Assembly (NCBI GenBank): GCA_049297395.1
Contig: JBAQUG010000392.1
Span: forward strand, 1 to 37,622
Reading direction: 5' to 3'
From: GWF2-50-93 sp049297395
GTDB taxonomy: Bacteria > Verrucomicrobiota > Lentisphaeria > Victivallales > GWF2-50-93
Length of the DNA stretch: 37,622 nucleotides
Under the pieces are notes generated by a model. That model had not been told where the DNA came from and ran no database searches. It saw nothing but the letters and a program-made list of their open reading frames with translations. How positions within the stretch are numbered: the first letter of the stretch is position 1; every line of letters starts with the position of its first letter. This document shows, in pieces, positions 15,716-24,797 of the stretch. A program made the position numbers and the translations under genes.

Positions 15716-17674
15716 ATGGGCAGACTCAGGAATTACATTCCGCATTTTGCGGTGTTCGCAATAGCCTTTTCGGTTTTCCTTCCAACAACTGGAAATAATT
15801 TCGCGTGGGACGACATCCGCAACTATGTTGATAATCCGTATTGGAGAGGTCTGTCAGCCGGGAACATCGCATGGATGTTTTCAACGCTCAGCTGCGACAA
15901 CTATTTTCCGCTGACTTGGCTTTCGCTTGCACTGGACTACGAGATATGGGGGCTCAACCCAATGGGATATCATTTCACCAACGTCATCATACATTCCCTC
16001 AATGCGGTGGTCCTCTTCTTGCTTGCAAAGCGGGTGCTCAACATGATCTTCCTTCAAAGATTTCAATTGCATCTGAATGAGATAAGCATCGGAGCTTTCG
16101 CCGCCGCCATTCTTTTTTCGCTGCATCCGCTCAGGGTGGAGACAGTTGCATGGATTTCAACAAGAGCAGATCTCTTATGCGCGTTTTTCTATATGCTTGC
16201 GGTCTTTTCACATCTTGACATGAAGAATTACGGAACAACGGCATACTCGCGTTTCAGAATGCTCCTTACCTTCTCCTTCTTCATTCCGGCCCTGCTCTGC
16301 AGGGCCTGGGCTATCACCTTGCCTGCCGTTCTGCTCATACTTGATATATATCCGCTGAAACGGATTGACATGAACTGCCGTCCTATGCGTTCTCTATTTG
16401 CCATTCTGCGGGAAAAACTACCTTTTTTTGTTTTTTCCTTCATCATTTCGATCCTTGCCTTCCTTGGCAAAAGTGGAAGCATGAAGAGCATCGCATCATA
16501 TGGGTTACTTGAAAGGACAGCCCAGTCATTTTATGGGCTCGGCTTCTATCTCTACAAGACCTTGATTCCACTTAATCTATTACCTCTGTATATGCAAGAA
16601 GACGCCTCTACATTCTCGAAACCATTGGGGATTTTCCTGATATCTCTTGGTCTCTGCGTCACCCTGCTTGCCGTAATAAGCGCATCTCGTCTGCCATGGC
16701 TGTCTGCCACATGGTTCTGCTATGCCATAATTCTTTCACCGGTACTGGGATTTTTCCAGAGTGGCCTCCAAATAGTTGCCGATAGATATTCCTATATCTC
16801 CACCATCCCTCTATTCATGGTTGCTGCAGCAGGAATAACACGGCTTGGAATAACTAGGGGCATGAGCGAGAAATACCGCGGCATGTGGAGCTTTGCCCTC
16901 GTGATTGCCCCTGTCATCGCCATCTTTTACACAGGACTTTCAGTTGCTCAAATGCAGATATGGAAGAATTGTGATACGCTATGGTCGTATGTCATCGAGA
17001 TCCAGCCACGAAATTTTGTCGCCTATTACAACCGTGGAAATTTCAGACTTTCTGTCGGCGATTCCGACAGTGCAATTAAAGATTACGACAGGACCATCGA
17101 TATTTTTCCACTCCACAGCCAGGCGTATTTTAATCGTGGTAAAATTATCCTCGACAGAGGCAATCCCGAAAAAGCTCTTCCTGATCTCAATCGGGCCTTG
17201 TCAATAAATCCTAATTTCATGGAAGCTTATTCCAACAGGGCGAGAGCGTTCAAGCTGCTTGGGAGAAACACCGAATCAGAAGCTGATATCGAAGCGGTAC
17301 TGAAACTGAATCCCAAGGACTATTGTGCCTGGCTTGAATGGGGCTCCCTCAAAAGAGGAAGGAAGGAATTCAAAGCGGCTATAAAAGACTATTCCGAATC
17401 CATCAAGATAGATCCCTCAAGAATTGATGCCTATGTGAACAGAGGAGGCACTTATCTGCTGATGGATGATGCTATTCCAGCCTCAGCCGACTTTGGCTCT
17501 GTAATCAGGCTCTCGCCTGAATCTCCGCTAGGGTATTATGGACAAGGACTGGCACATGAGAAGATTGGACAGGAAGCACAGTCGCGGGAACAGTTTTCCA
17601 AGGCGCTCGAACTGGCTGTTAAATCCGGTAATTCAGGATTGCAGGCCGAGCTGCATGGAAAACTTTCTAAATAA
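15716..17674 (+). CDS. TMTC-like membrane protein with long TPR tail (copy 3)
   Basis: This 652-aa product has multiple membrane spans over about residues 8-415 and then six or seven TPR units to the end (for example NRGNFRLSVGDSDSAIKDYD and NRGKIILDRGNPEKAL). The first loop contains WDD (31-33), and HPLRVETVAWISTRADLL corresponds to the H-P-x-x-x-E-A-V/R-x-D-L-L block of TMTC-type GT-C proteins. It is a more distant relative of the 11199/12895/23149 group and closer to the gene at 19835. The upstream region has no convincing promoter. The likely role is protein O-glycosylation or recognition of the acceptor by the TPRs; this is inference. Confidence 0.78.
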   Translation: MGRLRNYIPHFAVFAIAFSVFLPTTGNNFAWDDIRNYVDNPYWRGLSAGNIAWMFSTLSCDNYFPLTWLSLALDYEIWGLNPMGYHFTNVIIHSLNAVVLFLLAKRVLNMIFLQRFQLHLNEISIGAFAAAILFSLHPLRVETVAWISTRADLLCAFFYMLAVFSHLDMKNYGTTAYSRFRMLLTFSFFIPALLCRAWAITLPAVLLILDIYPLKRIDMNCRPMRSLFAILREKLPFFVFSFIISILAFLGKSGSMKSIASYGLLERTAQSFYGLGFYLYKTLIPLNLLPLYMQEDASTFSKPLGIFLISLGLCVTLLAVISASRLPWLSATWFCYAIILSPVLGFFQSGLQIVADRYSYISTIPLFMVAAAGITRLGITRGMSEKYRGMWSFALVIAPVIAIFYTGLSVAQMQIWKNCDTLWSYVIEIQPRNFVAYYNRGNFRLSVGDSDSAIKDYDRTIDIFPLHSQAYFNRGKIILDRGNPEKALPDLNRALSINPNFMEAYSNRARAFKLLGRNTESEADIEAVLKLNPKDYCAWLEWGSLKRGRKEFKAAIKDYSESIKIDPSRIDAYVNRGGTYLLMDDAIPASADFGSVIRLSPESPLGYYGQGLAHEKIGQEAQSREQFSKALELAVKSGNSGLQAELHGKLSK

Positions 17675-17816
17675 AGATTCCCTCACAAGGCTCCTTTCAT
17701 CCATTCATCCCCCATCTTGACACATAATCTTAATTCCGATTTCCATTGAGACTGTAGCGCCGTATATTAAATGCTATTGAACAAGATTCAATTCAATTAC
17801 CAGTCAGGATGGAATT
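17675..17816 (+). other. Short intergenic gap, no clear elements
   Basis: A perfect TTGACA (17717-17722) occurs here, but no matching -10 lies at the right distance. No terminator is seen, so the two flanking plus-strand genes could be cotranscribed. Confidence 0.4.
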
Positions 17817-19838
17817 GTGAAGGAAAAGGATCCAGTAAATACGAAAGAAGGCTATATTTCAAAATTCAAGAGCCGACTCATCGAATTCACACTTGTCGGC
17901 GCCTTTCTTCTACTTCACTTCTACCTAGTTGCCGCGGCATCACAGGATAAATCTCCTGTTTTCGATGAATCCGTCCACATTGCAGGAGGACTCAGCTACT
18001 GGTTAGGCAACGACTACCGCATCAATCAGGAAAATGGAAACTTCCCCCAAAGATGGGCGGCAATCCCATTGATGTTTCAAAAACTCAAATTCCCCGATCT
18101 GAGGCAGATACCGCTTCAACAGACAGACGAGTGGACAATCGCGGAAGAGTTTATGTTCAACTCCGGGAACAATCCTGATAGAATTCTGCTGTTCTCAAGA
18201 GCAATGATAAGTATTCTAAGCCTGCTAACAGGCCTAGCTGTTTATTTTTATTCAAGAAAATTATTCGGAATAGGAGGAGGCCTGATATCGCTTACACTCT
18301 ACATTCTTTGTCCCGAAATACTTGCGCATGCCGGCCTTGCCACTTCCGACATGGCTGTTGCCATGGCGTTCATCTTGGCGATCATCTGCATATGGAACGT
18401 TCTTAACAGAATCTCTGTTAGTACCATTATTTTCTCATCGCTGTCCCTAGCCCTTCTCTTTGTTTCAAAGTTTTCAGCTTTCATTATAATACCAGTTTAT
18501 CTAGTCCTTATTTTCATCAGGTTGAGAAACAAGAGGCATACCGAATGCGAGATTTTTTCAAGAAAGATAAATATTGAAACACAGGCAAAACAGCTTCTTT
18601 CCTATTCATTAGTGCTGCTTGTAAATTTTATTGTCATTTTATTTTTTATCTGGATGTCCTACGGGTTCAGGTTTTCCATTGTTAAAGCTCCAGAAAAAGG
18701 AGACAGGATAACTCTCGATAAAGTCTTTGAGTATAAATGTAAATCAATCGGAACAGCGGGAGAAGCATTGCTTGCTGCAAAAAAAATGGAACTTCTTCCC
18801 GAGGCATACCTTTTTGGATTAACTTCAGTCCTGAAGGAGTCAAGAGCCCGCAACTCCTATCTGAACGGAGAACTCAGCACCAATGGCTGGTGGTATTTCT
18901 TTATTTACAGCTTCATGGTGAAAACACCTCTGCCTCTACTTCTGGTTCTAGCAGCTTCCCTTATCTTCTTATCCAGGGAAAGGATGTTTTACAATGACAA
19001 AATCTATATGCTGACTCCATTCCTGGTCTTTATCCTGATTTATTTCATCTTTGCCATATCGAGCAGGATGAACATAGGGAATAGGCATCTCCTTCCTATT
19101 TATCCATGCATTTTCATTATCTGCGGATCTGCATTTTTAATGCTGAGATCAAAACTGCTGATTGTAATTATCACTGCCTTCCTGATTGCATGGTTTGTTG
19201 TCGAATCCTATAAAATACGGCCCAATTATCTTGCGTACTTCAACCAGCTTGCAGGTGGACCGGGAAACGGATATAAACATCTCTCAGACAGCTCTCTCGA
19301 CTGGGGGCAGGACTTGAAAGAGCTCAGGAAATGGATTGATAAATACAATAAAAACGGGGAACCCATTTATCTTTCATACTTTGGAACTGCCAGGATCAGT
19401 CATTATATGAAGGACTACAAGCAACTTCCGTGTATTTTCAAACAGGATAGGGGAGCCAATGTTTTTTTTGAACTTAAAGGTGGCATTTACTGTATCAGCG
19501 CCACAATGTTCCAATTGACATATTACAGTTCAGGCTTGAAGAAAGAGACAGGTTTGAATTCATCCGATATCAATGAAAAACTGTTTATGGGCATTTCTTC
19601 GGAAATGAAAAGTTTCTTTGAAGGTAAGTCGGATTTGTCAAATGCCGGCCAGGATCCGGCAAAGGCTGGAAAACTTATTTCCTTTAGGCGTAATTATGAT
19701 ATTTATGACTATCTGCGATTTGCAAAACTCTGCCTGTATCTCCGCTTCCACCAGAGAGAACCGGATGCGTATGCCGGATATTCCATCCTCATTTTCAAGC
19801 TTACAGACAAGGACATTGAAGAGGCAATGTCGAATTAA
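17817..19838 (+). CDS. GT39/ArnT-like membrane glycosyltransferase
   Basis: The product (673 aa) is an integral membrane protein with about ten spans. The first outer loop has the PVFDESVHIAGG motif, with an Asp-Glu pair typical of the PMT/ArnT GT-C fold, then NQENGNFPQRWAA. Near residue 480 it has NYLAYFNQLAGGPGNGYKHL and SSLDWGQDLKELRKW, a signature of bacterial proteins annotated as glycosyltransferase family 39. Such enzymes use polyprenyl-phosphate sugars in the periplasm. The start is GTG at 17817 with AGGA (17806-17809) at the right distance. Base composition looks more A/T-rich than the cell-wall genes. Its stop overlaps the stop of the convergent gene at 19835 by four bases. Confidence 0.82.
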   Translation: MKEKDPVNTKEGYISKFKSRLIEFTLVGAFLLLHFYLVAAASQDKSPVFDESVHIAGGLSYWLGNDYRINQENGNFPQRWAAIPLMFQKLKFPDLRQIPLQQTDEWTIAEEFMFNSGNNPDRILLFSRAMISILSLLTGLAVYFYSRKLFGIGGGLISLTLYILCPEILAHAGLATSDMAVAMAFILAIICIWNVLNRISVSTIIFSSLSLALLFVSKFSAFIIIPVYLVLIFIRLRNKRHTECEIFSRKINIETQAKQLLSYSLVLLVNFIVILFFIWMSYGFRFSIVKAPEKGDRITLDKVFEYKCKSIGTAGEALLAAKKMELLPEAYLFGLTSVLKESRARNSYLNGELSTNGWWYFFIYSFMVKTPLPLLLVLAASLIFLSRERMFYNDKIYMLTPFLVFILIYFIFAISSRMNIGNRHLLPIYPCIFIICGSAFLMLRSKLLIVIITAFLIAWFVVESYKIRPNYLAYFNQLAGGPGNGYKHLSDSSLDWGQDLKELRKWIDKYNKNGEPIYLSYFGTARISHYMKDYKQLPCIFKQDRGANVFFELKGGIYCISATMFQLTYYSSGLKKETGLNSSDINEKLFMGISSEMKSFFEGKSDLSNAGQDPAKAGKLISFRRNYDIYDYLRFAKLCLYLRFHQREPDAYAGYSILIFKLTDKDIEEAMSN

Positions 19839-21490
19839 TAACCCTGCTTCTTCAGCTTCTCGAAATATCCGAAGGCCTTTGCCGCCATTTCCTTTTCACC
19901 TATGCCTTCAAAAATATTTCCGCAGTAGTAATAAGCATCAGGATACGAGGGTGCAAGTTCATTGAGTTTTAAGAATTGTTTCAGTGCATTCTCATAGTCG
20001 CCCTTCCTATAACTGGCGAGCGCAAATTTCTTCACTGCATATTCCGAATTCGGATTCAACGCAACGGCCCGACGGTAGGAGACATATGAATCGTCTTTCC
20101 TTTCCGTCAGTTCGCAGACTATGCCAAGATTATACCAGGCATCTGAATCTGGTGTTATGCTGTTGGCCTTCCTATAATGGAACTCTGCGGATTTTAAATC
20201 ATATTTGCTTCTGTAGTAGTAGTTGCCAAGATTGTAATGGGCGATGAATGAATATTGGCTGCCTGCCGCGACCGACTTCCATAATGTCTCGGAATTTTTC
20301 CAGACGGAGGCCTGGCGATATGCCCCCCATGCCGAGATCGTGGTGAAAAGGAGGAGTGCACATGCGAACACCGTCCTGTAAATCCTGGAGCTGGTTATTT
20401 CAGCTGCGGATCCTGCGATGAGGAAGATTCCTATCAGCGGGAAATATCCATATCTGTCAGCAGTGATGAAGTCCCGGAACGACCATGAGACAAGTATCGC
20501 CGCAGGAAGGAACGAGACCAGGAGGAAGAATATCCCGAAGAATACGATCTTCAGCCTCCTTATGTACGCATAGGCGCCTGCCGCGATGAAGGACAGCAGG
20601 ATCACAACTCCGCTCAGCGTGATGCGGCTCCCGTCATAGTAATCATACCATGAATAATAGGCCTCGGGATTCTTCACGAGGAGAATCCTATATAGCCAGT
20701 CCTCGGAGACGGAAGGAATGAAGACCAGCCTGAACAGGATGAACTTGAGTTCATGCCCGAAGGCGTTCATCTCCAGCTTTGAATTGATCAGGCAGGCGAT
20801 CAGCGATATCACGAAGAATGGAATGAGCCTGGACAGGCTCTCCCTGTCCATCTTCCTGTCGAAATACCAGAATAACGCCGGCAATATAATCGGGAGGACA
20901 AATGCCGAAGGCTTGGAGAACACCGCCGCAAAGAAAAACAGCAGCGAAAACATGTAGGCCTTCTTGGATGACACGGTAACGAAATATGTGAAATTGATGA
21001 GGGATAAAAGAGAAAAGGAAGTCATCAGGAGATCCTTTCTGCCCATGCACCATGCAACGGCCTCAACCTGGAGCGGATGGACGGCGAAGAGAGTGCAGGC
21101 GGCCAGGGCGGCATATCTGTTCCTGACGATAATCTGCACGAATGTGAATACAAGGAAGACGTTTAAAAGATGGAGGAGGATATTGTCAAGGTGCAGGACG
21201 GAGGATTTGAGTCCGAAGATCCCGGACTCGAGAAGGTAGCTCATGTAGGTGAAAGGGATATAGAGCTGTTCCTCGGGGATTTTTCCAGGAGTCAGGATCG
21301 TGACAATGTTTTCAACCGAGAATTTCTGAAGGCATGGATTGCTAAAGATGTTTTTCACATCATCCCAGCTTGTGGGCTCAAAGCTTAAATCCTGACTATA
21401 TATGAAAACAACAGATGCTGCTGGAATCAATAAAATCAAATGTCTGCTTCGAGCAAAGAAATCATGAATTATACGGTATATGCTTATCAT
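19835..21490 (-). CDS. TMTC-like membrane protein with TPR tail (copy 4)
   Basis: This product of 551 aa has about ten hydrophobic spans, with WDD (42-44) in the first loop and HPLQVEAVAWCMGRKDLL in the next conserved block. The last 170 residues are four to five TPR units (HYNLGNYYYRSKYDLKSAE onwards). It resembles the gene at 15716 more than the other three paralogues. The ATG directly follows the stop codon of the class II aldolase gene, so they form an operon although no functional link between them is obvious. It converges on the GT39-like gene, sharing four bases at the stops. Confidence 0.78.
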   Translation of the reverse strand: MISIYRIIHDFFARSRHLILLIPAASVVFIYSQDLSFEPTSWDDVKNIFSNPCLQKFSVENIVTILTPGKIPEEQLYIPFTYMSYLLESGIFGLKSSVLHLDNILLHLLNVFLVFTFVQIIVRNRYAALAACTLFAVHPLQVEAVAWCMGRKDLLMTSFSLLSLINFTYFVTVSSKKAYMFSLLFFFAAVFSKPSAFVLPIILPALFWYFDRKMDRESLSRLIPFFVISLIACLINSKLEMNAFGHELKFILFRLVFIPSVSEDWLYRILLVKNPEAYYSWYDYYDGSRITLSGVVILLSFIAAGAYAYIRRLKIVFFGIFFLLVSFLPAAILVSWSFRDFITADRYGYFPLIGIFLIAGSAAEITSSRIYRTVFACALLLFTTISAWGAYRQASVWKNSETLWKSVAAGSQYSFIAHYNLGNYYYRSKYDLKSAEFHYRKANSITPDSDAWYNLGIVCELTERKDDSYVSYRRAVALNPNSEYAVKKFALASYRKGDYENALKQFLKLNELAPSYPDAYYYCGNIFEGIGEKEMAAKAFGYFEKLKKQGY

Positions 21491-22141
21491 CTATATATGG
21501 TTTATGACCTTGCGCCGCATCAACCTGTCAAGGTCGGCTAGATCGGCCTTGTTGAGAAGACTGGTCCTGTCCTTCAGTAATCCGTCCGCGATCAAAGTCA
21601 TCTTCGCGCAGGTTTCAAGAACTTCCAGCCTGTCAAAGGCCTCGAGGAGGGTTTTCCCTACAGTCAATATGCCGTGGTTTTTCATGACGACGCAGTTAGC
21701 AGTTTTTGCGGACTTCGCAACTGCTTCAGCCAACTTCTTGGTCCCCATGAGCAAATATGGAGCATACGCTGGCCTGCCTAGAACTGCATATGATTCGGCA
21801 AGGAGCCTGAAGTTGATCTTCGCATCCGTCGCCGCAAAAGCGCTTGCTACAACAGGATGCGCATGCACTATTGCATCGATATCCGGTCTTGCCCTGTAGA
21901 TCATCAGATGCATTGAAACTTCAATGCTCGGCTTGAATTTTGTAATTGGATTCCCCTCCATGTCCATCACACCTATCTCCGAACCTTTCATACGGCCCTT
22001 GTCCGAACCAGACGGTGTAATGAGTATCTTGTTTTCGGCAAAGCGGACGGAAAGGTTACCTCCTGAAGTCGTTGTCAATCCCTGCTCATACAAGCGCCTC
22101 ATGAAATAAGCTATTTCCTCCCTGCAGGCATTTAATTTCAT
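21491..22141 (-). CDS. Class II (zinc) aldolase, fuculose-1-phosphate aldolase type
   Basis: These enzymes split phosphorylated ketoses to DHAP and an aldehyde, using zinc. The predicted ligands are H93 and H95 (IVHAHPV) and H156 (VMKNHG), and the catalytic acid E74 (PSIEVSMH); the spacing equals that of E. coli FucA shifted by one. The product is 216 aa, the usual length. The ribosome site AGGAAG is seven bases from the ATG. It is divergent from an MTA phosphorylase gene. In the DHAP shunt a FucA-like aldolase takes 5-methylthioribulose- or 5-deoxyribulose-1-phosphate, so this pairing suggests that job, while plain fuculose or rhamnulose use cannot be excluded. Confidence 0.9.
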   Translation of the reverse strand: MKLNACREEIAYFMRRLYEQGLTTTSGGNLSVRFAENKILITPSGSDKGRMKGSEIGVMDMEGNPITKFKPSIEVSMHLMIYRARPDIDAIVHAHPVVASAFAATDAKINFRLLAESYAVLGRPAYAPYLLMGTKKLAEAVAKSAKTANCVVMKNHGILTVGKTLLEAFDRLEVLETCAKMTLIADGLLKDRTSLLNKADLADLDRLMRRKVINHI

Positions 22142-22250
22142 ATTAGAACTTCCTGTGTTTTATATGGATCCATCATGTTTGAAGAATATACATTTAAGGG
22201 ATAGAATAATAAAGGAAACCTTAATTTTAAAGTGTAAAAAGGATATCATG
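22142..22250. promoter_or_regulatory. Divergent promoter region, aldolase / mtnP
   Basis: For mtnP, TTGAAG (22179-22184), 17 bases, then TAGAAT (22202-22207) is a good sigma-70 promoter, followed by AAGGA at 22239-22243. For the aldolase a TATAAA-like -10 lies near 22158-22163 on the minus strand with a weak -35. A perfect 10-base palindrome ATGGATCCAT (22163-22172) between them might be a shared operator. The mtnP promoter shows that the gene starts at 22251 and not further upstream. Confidence 0.55.
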
Positions 22251-23141
22251 ATGAAACTCGGGATTATTGGCGGAAGCGGTATTTATGATGCTGGAAATAT
22301 CAGGAATATAAAAGAAGTTTCCGTTGGTACGCCATTTGGTGATCCTTCCGACAAACTTACTACCGGCGTAATCGGCGGAGTTGACTTCGTGTTCCTGCCC
22401 AGGCATGGAAAAGGGCACAGGATACTTCCGGGCGAACTGAATCACAAGGCCAACATTTTCGCCATGAAGAAGATTGGAGTCACACACATAATCAGCATTT
22501 CCGCCGTGGGGAGCCTGCAGGAAAAATACAGGCCGAGGGATATTGTCATAGTCGACCAGTATTTCGACAGGACCAAGAAAGGACTTGAACATACTTTTTT
22601 CGGAAACGGGATCGCCGGCCACATTTCCATGGCAAATCCTGTATGCCCAGAACTTGCGGGACTCGCATGTGAAGCCGCAAAGATTTCAATAAAGGAAATC
22701 CACGGTTCAGCCTCCGGCAAACCAAAGGTGTTCAAAGGAGGCGTTTATCTGAACATGGAAGGACCTGCCTTCTCGACCAAGGCTGAATCGGAAGTTTACA
22801 GGTCCTGGGGCATGGATGTCATAGGCATGACCAATCTCGGAGAGGCTAAACTTTCCAGGGAGGCTGAGATATGCTACTGCACAATGGCGATGGTCACTGA
22901 CTACGACTGCTGGCATCCTGACCACGACCATGTCACGGTGGACATGATCATCCAAAACCTGATCGCCAATTCAAGCCTCGCGAAAAACATCATATCCAAG
23001 CTGCCGGAATTCAAAAGCTTGCTCAAAGGAAAGTGTTCCTGTGGCAAAGCATTGGCCTGCGCCATCATAACCGCCAAGGACATGATCCCCGGTAGAATCA
23101 AGAAGGATCTGTATCCCATAATAGGCAAATACGTCAATTAA
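22251..23141 (+). CDS. mtnP: S-methyl-5'-thioadenosine phosphorylase
   Basis: The enzyme phosphorolyses MTA (and often 5'-deoxyadenosine) to adenine and the 1-phosphate sugar. The N-terminal MKLGIIGGSGIYD, phosphate-binding LPRHGKGHRILPGELNHKAN, NMEGPAFST (168-176) and TDYDCW (216-221) are all as in MTAP; TDYDCW and TNLGEAKLSRE favour MTAP over purine nucleoside phosphorylase. I start at ATG 22251 (296 aa), seven bases after AAGGA; the ATG three bases earlier is nearly as good. It is divergent from the aldolase gene and followed after seven bases by a TMTC-like gene. mtnA and mtnK are not in the window. Confidence 0.93.
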   Translation: MKLGIIGGSGIYDAGNIRNIKEVSVGTPFGDPSDKLTTGVIGGVDFVFLPRHGKGHRILPGELNHKANIFAMKKIGVTHIISISAVGSLQEKYRPRDIVIVDQYFDRTKKGLEHTFFGNGIAGHISMANPVCPELAGLACEAAKISIKEIHGSASGKPKVFKGGVYLNMEGPAFSTKAESEVYRSWGMDVIGMTNLGEAKLSREAEICYCTMAMVTDYDCWHPDHDHVTVDMIIQNLIANSSLAKNIISKLPEFKSLLKGKCSCGKALACAIITAKDMIPGRIKKDLYPIIGKYVN

Positions 23142-23148
23142 TAAGCTT

Positions 23149-24783
23149 ATGATAAAGATTGATCCATGCTTTGGCCTTTCCAAGAAAAAGATCTGTAGAA
23201 ATGCCATGGTGTACCTCTGCCCAGTCATCATATTATTGTGCCTTCTCTCATATTCCCGGGGGTTGGGTGGTGATTTTGTATTTGATGATGGAGCCCTGAT
23301 AAAGAACGACCGGTTCTATACGAATGAAGCAAACCCCCTGAAATGCTGGGACCGCGGTTTCTGGTCCGACGGCAGGGGCGGGCTCTACCGGCCTCTTGTA
23401 GTCTTCTCATACTGGCTGAATGTAAAATGCTTCGGTCTCCATTCGCCGCTGTTCAGATCCTTCAACCTGCTGCTTCATATGTCAGTTGCTTTCCTTCTAT
23501 ATCTTCTTGCAAGGAAAATGCCCGTCGGAAGAACCTGCGCGATGCTTGCCGCATTCCTGTTTGCCGTGCATCCTCTTCATTCGGAGGCGGTGATCCCGGC
23601 TTTTGGCAGAGCCGAACTCCTATGCGCGGTGTTCATTATGCTGGGATTGATCTTTCATACAAGTTGGAAAAATCCCAGGACATCAGCGCTCCTCGCAGGG
23701 ATATCATTTCTCCTGGCTCTATGGTCAAAGGAACACGCGATAGCGTTCATTCCCCTCTGCTTCCTGTATGATCTGCTGCTCGGAAAGATGAGAGAAAGGA
23801 AATTGATATTCAGATATTGTGTCTATATCGCATTCTTCGGACTGTTCATCTTCACAAAATTCGAGGCAATGCATTCGATTGTCCCGGCCAAGGATAAAAA
23901 TGAGGCGCTTGTCGATAATCGTCTCGCCTTGAGTCCGGCGCCTGAGAGAATCGCAGGAGCCTTCAGGATCCAAGGGCTGCCGCTGTTCAAGTTTGCATAT
24001 CCGGCAAACCTGTCGCATGATTATTCATATGCCCAGCTCCTGCCATCAAAATCCATTTATGACGCCAAGGCGTTCATTACAATTATCTTCTTCCTTGGAG
24101 TTCCGCTTCTGTTGCTTTATTTTTACCCAAAAAGGAAAATGCTCATTGTCTTTTTGGTTTCAGCATATGCATTATGCGTCATCCCAGCAGGCAGCTTCAT
24201 TGTACCTGCTGGAACTATTTTCGCCGAAAGGCTCACGTATATCCCTTCCATCTGGCTTTGCATCTTCTTCTCGCTTGCCTTCATACGGTTGTCTTCAAAA
24301 ATCCCATTCGCACTGTCTCTGCTCGTGATTGTTGCATTTCTGGGCATTTTATCCTGCAGGACCGCAATACGCTGCTATGACTGGCAGGACAGGATGAGTC
24401 TTGCCCTCGCAGGTGTGAGAACTTCTCCCCTTAGCATAAAAACATGGGGGAACCTGGCAGTCCAATTCGAAGAGGCAAAGCAGTTCAGGGAGGCGATAGC
24501 CGCATGTGATATCGCCATTAATATATACCCTGACGATTCATCTATTTATCTCAAAAGAGGAACCTACCATACCCGCCTCCTCCTCTACGAGGAAGCTGAG
24601 AATGACTTTAGAAAATCCTTATCATTGACCCCGGATAATCTTCAGGCGGAAGTCAATCTAGCCATAGTCCTGGCAAATACCGGTAAAACAGATGCATCAA
24701 AGGAAATATTGAAGGGAATACTAAAGAAAAACCCTTCCCAGGACGCTGTGTCAAAAATGCTTGAGTCGCTGGAAAAACCATGA
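23149..24783 (+). CDS. TMTC-like GT-C membrane glycosyltransferase with C-terminal TPRs (copy 5)
   Basis: This 544-aa product is a close paralogue of the genes at 11199 and 12895. It shares FDD (45-47), LYRPLVVFSYWLN, HPLHSEAVIPAFGRAELL, the SHDYSYAQLLPSKS block, PAGTIFAERLTYIPS, and NLAVQF followed by three TPR-like units at the C-terminus. The conservation of these blocks across three copies marks likely catalytic or acceptor-binding loops. It follows mtnP by seven bases, so it is transcribed with it although no pathway link is evident. The stop lies 14 bases from that of the convergent YfhO-like gene. Confidence 0.8.
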   Translation: MIKIDPCFGLSKKKICRNAMVYLCPVIILLCLLSYSRGLGGDFVFDDGALIKNDRFYTNEANPLKCWDRGFWSDGRGGLYRPLVVFSYWLNVKCFGLHSPLFRSFNLLLHMSVAFLLYLLARKMPVGRTCAMLAAFLFAVHPLHSEAVIPAFGRAELLCAVFIMLGLIFHTSWKNPRTSALLAGISFLLALWSKEHAIAFIPLCFLYDLLLGKMRERKLIFRYCVYIAFFGLFIFTKFEAMHSIVPAKDKNEALVDNRLALSPAPERIAGAFRIQGLPLFKFAYPANLSHDYSYAQLLPSKSIYDAKAFITIIFFLGVPLLLLYFYPKRKMLIVFLVSAYALCVIPAGSFIVPAGTIFAERLTYIPSIWLCIFFSLAFIRLSSKIPFALSLLVIVAFLGILSCRTAIRCYDWQDRMSLALAGVRTSPLSIKTWGNLAVQFEEAKQFREAIAACDIAINIYPDDSSIYLKRGTYHTRLLLYEEAENDFRKSLSLTPDNLQAEVNLAIVLANTGKTDASKEILKGILKKNPSQDAVSKMLESLEKP

Positions 24784-24797
24784 CGCCGGGCTAAATG

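Noticed and set aside
22155..22250. Upstream extension of mtnP by 32 codons
   Set aside because: The extension covers a good promoter and the ribosome site, and the family begins at the Met-Lys-Leu-Gly-Ile-Ile-Gly-Gly stretch.
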